Assembly (NCBI RefSeq): GCF_000600085.1 | Contig: NZ_CP006821.1 | Coordinates: 1,426,001-1,490,000 of the forward strand | Source of the DNA: Helicobacter pylori oki112 | GTDB lineage: Bacteria > Campylobacterota > Campylobacteria > Campylobacterales > Helicobacteraceae | DNA length: 64,000 bases | Direction of reading: 5' to 3' | Shown here: piece by piece, positions 60,529 to 64,000 of the stretch | Position numbering within the stretch: the first letter of the stretch is position 1 | Layout of the letters: each line of letters starts with the position of its first letter | The notes under the pieces: model-generated | The model's input: the letters and a program-made list of their open reading frames with translations, nothing else | The model's database searches: none | Told to the model about the DNA's origin: nothing | Translations under genes and position numbers: made by a program

Positions 60529-63204
60529 CTAACCTTTTAGTTCATTCCAACGATTCGCCACAAACGCGCTCGTTTCTAGCGGCACCCTTAAAGCATAAAC
60601 CTCATCATTAAGAATGCGTTGGATTTCTTGTTGCAACTCTGGGGCGTTTTTTTCTTCAATCTCAAAAATCAATTCGTCATGCACTTGCAAAAGCAGCCTC
60701 ACCGAAGGGTTATTTTTGAAACGCTCGCTCACTTTGAGCATGCCCAATTTCAATAAATCACTCGCGCTCCCTTGAAAAATCGCATTCACGCCCTCTCGCA
60801 AATAATTGCCCTTAACATAGTCATTTGCGCCGGTAAAATCAAACACCCGATAACGCCCAAGCAAAGTGAAGGCTTTAGAAGTTTTTAAAATCTCTTCTTT
60901 CATGCCATTTAAATAATCTTTAATGCTAGGGAATCGTTTGAAATACGCTTCTATGTAGCTTTTAGCCTCATTTAAAGAGATGTTTAAAGTTTCGCTCAAT
61001 TTCTTACTCCCCATGCCATACACCAGCCCAAAATTAATGCTTTTAGCGATGGATCGTTTTTCTTTGGCTAAATCTCCACCGAACAACGCCTTAGAAGTTT
61101 CTAAATGGATGTCTCGCCCCTTTAAAAACGCCTCCATTAAATCCTTATCCTGGCTGAAATGGGCTAATAAGCGCAATTCAATCTGCGAATAATCCACCCC
61201 TAGCAAACAATATTCTTTAGAGCTGGCGATAAAGCCCTTACGAATGAGTAAGCCTTTAGGCGATCGCACCGGGATATTTTGCAAATTAGGCGAATGCGAG
61301 CTTAAACGCCCGGTAGCTGTGCCGGTTTGGATGAAAGTGGTATGGATTTTATCGTCTTTGTCTTTTAGGCGCAATAAGGGGGTGGTGTAAGTGTTAAAAA
61401 GCTTATTCAATTCTCTGTATTCTAAAATCAAAGGGATGCTTGGGTGCTTGTCTAGGATTTTTAACAAATTTTTTTCATCGGTAGAATGGCTTTTATTTTT
61501 AGGAAGCTCTAATTTTTCATACAAAATCTCGCCAAGTTGCTTGGGGGAGTTGAGGTTAAAATCCACGCCGATCAAATCCAAAATTTGGCGCTCTAAAACA
61601 TGCAATTCATTTTTAAACTCCTGCTCTAAGCGCTTGAAATAAGGCACATCAATCTTAAAGCCTTGAAATTCCATGCCCATTAAGACTTTCATAAAGGGCG
61701 TTTCAATGTCTCTAGCTAAAGTGAGCAAATCCTCTTCTAGCCCCCCTTTTTCAAAATACTCGCACAAACGCTTTAAAGCGTTTAATTCCACGCTTAAAAG
61801 TTCTAATTTTTCCGCTTTAGTCTTAAAATCTTTGATTTTTTCATGCGGGATTAAATCTTCTTTTAAATATTCCTTTAAAACTTCATCAAACCCCACTTTT
61901 TCCGGATTCTTTAAAAACGCTAAAATTTGAGTGTCCTGGATGCGGATGTTTTCCAAAGACACCTGATATTTGGCTTTTAAAAAACTTAACAAAGGTTTTA
62001 AATCATGCCCAATGATACATGCATGCTGTAAGATTTGAGAAAAAGCGTTTTGCAAAAACTCTGAAGAAAAGGGCGAAAATAACGCCTCTTCTAAAGGCAA
62101 AAAATAGCCTTGATCTTCATATAAAAACGCTAGGGCTAGAACTTTTTTTTCTTTATCTAGCACCAAACGCATAAAAATCCTTGCATTAGTTTTTTTTAAT
62201 TTTTCTAAAAACGCGTTCAAAGGCTCGGTATTTTCTAAAACGATCATGCGTGATTTTTTAGGGGCGTTGTCTGATGCGGGCGTATTTTCTAATAGGGGCG
62301 TGTTGTCTAAAATTAAAGGCGTAGGGGAATTTTCTAAATCCCTTAAAGTAGAAATAAAACCATATTCTTTCAATTCATCTTTAATTTTCAATAAGGGATT
62401 TTCGCTAGGAAAAGCGCAACTTGAAAAATCAAATTCTTTAATACATCCTCTTTCTAAAGTGGCTAACTCTTTGCTTAAAAACGCGCTTCCTTTGTCTTGT
62501 ATAAGGGCTTGATACATTTTAGGGCTGAGTAAATTTTTCGCCAGGTCTAAATTTTCATAGATTTTTTCCAAACTCCCTAATCGCTGTAACAATTCCTTAG
62601 CGTTCTTGCTCCCAATGCCTTTAACCCCCTTGTAATTATCGCTGCTATCCCCCACAATGCCCTGATAATCAGTGAATTGACTCGGCAAAATCCCGTATTT
62701 TTCCACGCAATCTTTCGCCAAAAATTCCGTTTTACCATCAAAAAGCGCGATTTTATCGCTCAAAAGCTGGTTAAAATCCTTATCTTTAGAATAAATGCGG
62801 GTTTTATAAGGGCTTAGCGTGGCCAGGCTTGCGATGACATCATCCGCTTCAAACCCACTCACCTCCACGCAAACAAAACCCATTTTTTGCAACCATTCTA
62901 AGGCGATAGGGATTTGTAAAAGCATCTCTTTAGGGGCGTCTTTACGATTTTGTTTGTATTCGCCTAATTTTTCAGCCCTTTTAGTTTTAGTCTGGCTTTC
63001 TAGAGCGAACACGATAAAAGGCATGTTTTTTCTGTCTTTATAAAATTTTTTAACCATGCCCACAAGCCCCGTTAAAAGCCCTGTAGGAAAGCCCTTATCG
63101 TTGGTTAAAGGCTTATTTTTAGCGCTCATGTAATAGCTTCTAAACAAATACGCAAAAGTATCAATTAACGCTAAAGTCCCCTCTTTAATGACTGGCTGCT
63201 CCAT
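60529..63204 (-). CDS. polA: DNA polymerase I
   Basis: Gap filling and RNA primer removal. 891 residues: N-terminal 5'-3' exonuclease (ALIDTFAYLFRSYYM, FEADDVIASLA, GVKGIGSKNAKELL), a middle domain whose proofreading residues look degenerate, and the polymerase domain with GVDYSQIELRLLAHFSQD (motif A), AKSINFGLVYGMG (motif B) and LLQVHDELIFEI (motif C). Stands alone between promoter DNA and the restriction locus. Confidence 0.96.
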   Translation of the reverse strand: MEQPVIKEGTLALIDTFAYLFRSYYMSAKNKPLTNDKGFPTGLLTGLVGMVKKFYKDRKNMPFIVFALESQTKTKRAEKLGEYKQNRKDAPKEMLLQIPIALEWLQKMGFVCVEVSGFEADDVIASLATLSPYKTRIYSKDKDFNQLLSDKIALFDGKTEFLAKDCVEKYGILPSQFTDYQGIVGDSSDNYKGVKGIGSKNAKELLQRLGSLEKIYENLDLAKNLLSPKMYQALIQDKGSAFLSKELATLERGCIKEFDFSSCAFPSENPLLKIKDELKEYGFISTLRDLENSPTPLILDNTPLLENTPASDNAPKKSRMIVLENTEPLNAFLEKLKKTNARIFMRLVLDKEKKVLALAFLYEDQGYFLPLEEALFSPFSSEFLQNAFSQILQHACIIGHDLKPLLSFLKAKYQVSLENIRIQDTQILAFLKNPEKVGFDEVLKEYLKEDLIPHEKIKDFKTKAEKLELLSVELNALKRLCEYFEKGGLEEDLLTLARDIETPFMKVLMGMEFQGFKIDVPYFKRLEQEFKNELHVLERQILDLIGVDFNLNSPKQLGEILYEKLELPKNKSHSTDEKNLLKILDKHPSIPLILEYRELNKLFNTYTTPLLRLKDKDDKIHTTFIQTGTATGRLSSHSPNLQNIPVRSPKGLLIRKGFIASSKEYCLLGVDYSQIELRLLAHFSQDKDLMEAFLKGRDIHLETSKALFGGDLAKEKRSIAKSINFGLVYGMGSKKLSETLNISLNEAKSYIEAYFKRFPSIKDYLNGMKEEILKTSKAFTLLGRYRVFDFTGANDYVKGNYLREGVNAIFQGSASDLLKLGMLKVSERFKNNPSVRLLLQVHDELIFEIEEKNAPELQQEIQRILNDEVYALRVPLETSAFVANRWNELKG

Positions 63205-63269
63205 GGTTCAACCCTCTTCAATCAAGCAAATTTTAAATTTATTGTAACACAAGCTGGACCTCATCTATT

Positions 63270-63893
63270 TCAAAATAACGAGTCTTTTTGAATGGGCGCT
63301 TCTTGGCTGATGATCTCTTTTGTGGCTTGTATTTTAGCGTCGCAGTATTCAGCCACGCCCTGAATAATTTGCTTCATCAAGGCGTTTATAAGGGTGTGCA
63401 TGAAAGGAAAATCAATGTCATCAATGGTTTGAGTGTTAGCGGTGGGTTTTAGGGGTAGAGAAAATTTAAACTCCGCAATGCTTTCTGTTGTAGAGCCTAG
63501 CCCCCAAGTTAAGGGTTTTAAAATAAATTGTAAAATCGCACTTATAAAATGTAAGATTTTAGGGCTTTTGAAAGCAAATTTTGGTTTTAAAATTTTAACC
63601 TTATTGCCTGTAAAATAAGGTTGTTTTTGATAGAACACGGTGAAAGTGTCTTGCGCGAACGAAAGGGTATTTTTTTCATTAGCAAATGTAGGGTCATCTA
63701 TAATAAAGCCTTTTATACCATTGTTGGTTGCAGCGCGCACGACATAAGGGTAGCTGTTTTCTATTTGCGTGTCATGGATTTTTATCGTGTTGGCATGATA
63801 AATTTTCTTACTTGGCAACACTTCAAACAAATCCCCTAATTTGAACTCGCCCCACTTAATAGCGTTGAGTTGGCTGCTAAGGGGGCCTATCAC
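63270..63893 (-). CDS. Specificity-type subunit of a BcgI-like restriction system
   Basis: A 207-residue protein (HP1471-like) that resembles one half of a type I/BcgI S subunit: KWGEFKLGDLFEVLPSKK at the start of a target-recognition domain, YPYVVRAATNNGIKGFI, then a helical segment. It begins at a GTG that overlaps the stop of the gene running in from the right edge (GTGA). Alternatively the two are one protein separated by a base loss in the CCCCC just before. Confidence 0.75.
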   Translation of the reverse strand: MIGPLSSQLNAIKWGEFKLGDLFEVLPSKKIYHANTIKIHDTQIENSYPYVVRAATNNGIKGFIIDDPTFANEKNTLSFAQDTFTVFYQKQPYFTGNKVKILKPKFAFKSPKILHFISAILQFILKPLTWGLGSTTESIAEFKFSLPLKPTANTQTIDDIDFPFMHTLINALMKQIIQGVAEYCDAKIQATKEIISQEAPIQKDSLF

Positions 63894-64000
63894 TTTGGGG
63901 GCGTTTGGTTTTTTAAAATCAAACCCACTTCATAAGAAAGGTAATCGGCTATCGTTCTTTTAAAATCCTCTAATTCGGGTTTAGTCTCATTCTTTTGGTG
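63890..64000 (-). CDS. 3' end of the upstream restriction-modification gene
   Basis: Only the last 36 codons and stop are inside the window (NETKPELEDFKRTIADYLSY, EVGLILKN, ending QTPPK). By position it should be the methylase/nuclease subunit of the BcgI-like system (HP1472-like); nothing diagnostic is visible in this piece. With six C instead of five at 63897-63901 it would read straight into the downstream gene. Confidence 0.55.
   Translation of the reverse strand, partial: HQKNETKPELEDFKRTIADYLSYEVGLILKNQTPPK

Overview
The window is a piece of a Helicobacter pylori chromosome. This is shown by the histidine-rich nickel proteins Hpn and Hpn-like, a lone 16S rRNA gene with no attached 23S/5S genes, a Hom-family outer membrane protein, Lpp20, an AapA-type toxin peptide, and the many homopolymer tracts and restriction-modification relics. 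Locus names such as HP1345 are recalled from strain 26695 and were not looked up.

Layout. 1-6170 (minus strand): glycolytic pair gapA-pgk (pgk runs off the left edge), then ung, plsC, an SH3-type membrane protein and a CtpA-type protease. 6200-7730: restriction-modification scar containing an EcoRI-like endonuclease broken by one base, the first codons of its methyltransferase, and degraded pieces of other genes. 7735-14080 (minus): murB, fliQ, fliI, a VirB11-like ATPase, ileS and an S4-domain protein. 14180-21890: a lipoprotein, a phase-variable outer membrane protein that reads as OFF, hpn, rlmN, kdsD-like, RNase J, ksgA, and hpn-like on the opposite strand with a matching leader. 22160-22350: an aapA/isoA type I toxin-antitoxin locus. 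22519-24982: a large phase-variable restriction-methylase, OFF at a C9 tract. 24983-27073: purU, sppA and a small membrane protein. 27282-29452: a three-gene cassette of TIR protein, lipoprotein and membrane protein, the best candidate here for an uncharacterised (possibly defence) system. 29453-30890: mostly non-coding or decayed DNA with one coiled-coil gene. 30890-32391: 16S rRNA (minus).

32883-41422: a degenerate protease-like periplasmic protein, then a conserved plus-strand run of ppiA, csrA, ispE, smpB, exbB, exbD, rpmH, rnpA, yidD, yidC, jag and mnmE. 41626-44660: homD-like outer membrane protein with a zinc-protease-like motif, a small ORF and an apparent solo right end of an IS200/IS605-family element. 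44670-47123 (minus): LpoB-like lipoprotein, lpp20 and two related secreted proteins. 47493-52267: thioredoxin 2, an RluB-type pseudouridine synthase and dnaE. 52415-53467: cytochrome c peroxidase. 53757-57761 (minus): a Mla-type lipid transport operon whose ATPase is frameshifted at an A8 tract. 57895-63204: two small outer membrane proteins, ilvE and polA. 63270-64000: the start of a BcgI-like restriction system that runs off the right edge.

Housekeeping genes for translation, membrane protein insertion and replication alternate with accessory islands. Five places look switchable or recently broken by small indels: the EcoRI-like gene, the outer membrane protein at 15 kb, the type IIG enzyme at 23 kb, MlaF at 56 kb and the BcgI-like junction at 63.9 kb. 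The jump from the HP1350 homologue to the HP1418 homologue across the restriction scar suggests a rearrangement breakpoint relative to 26695.
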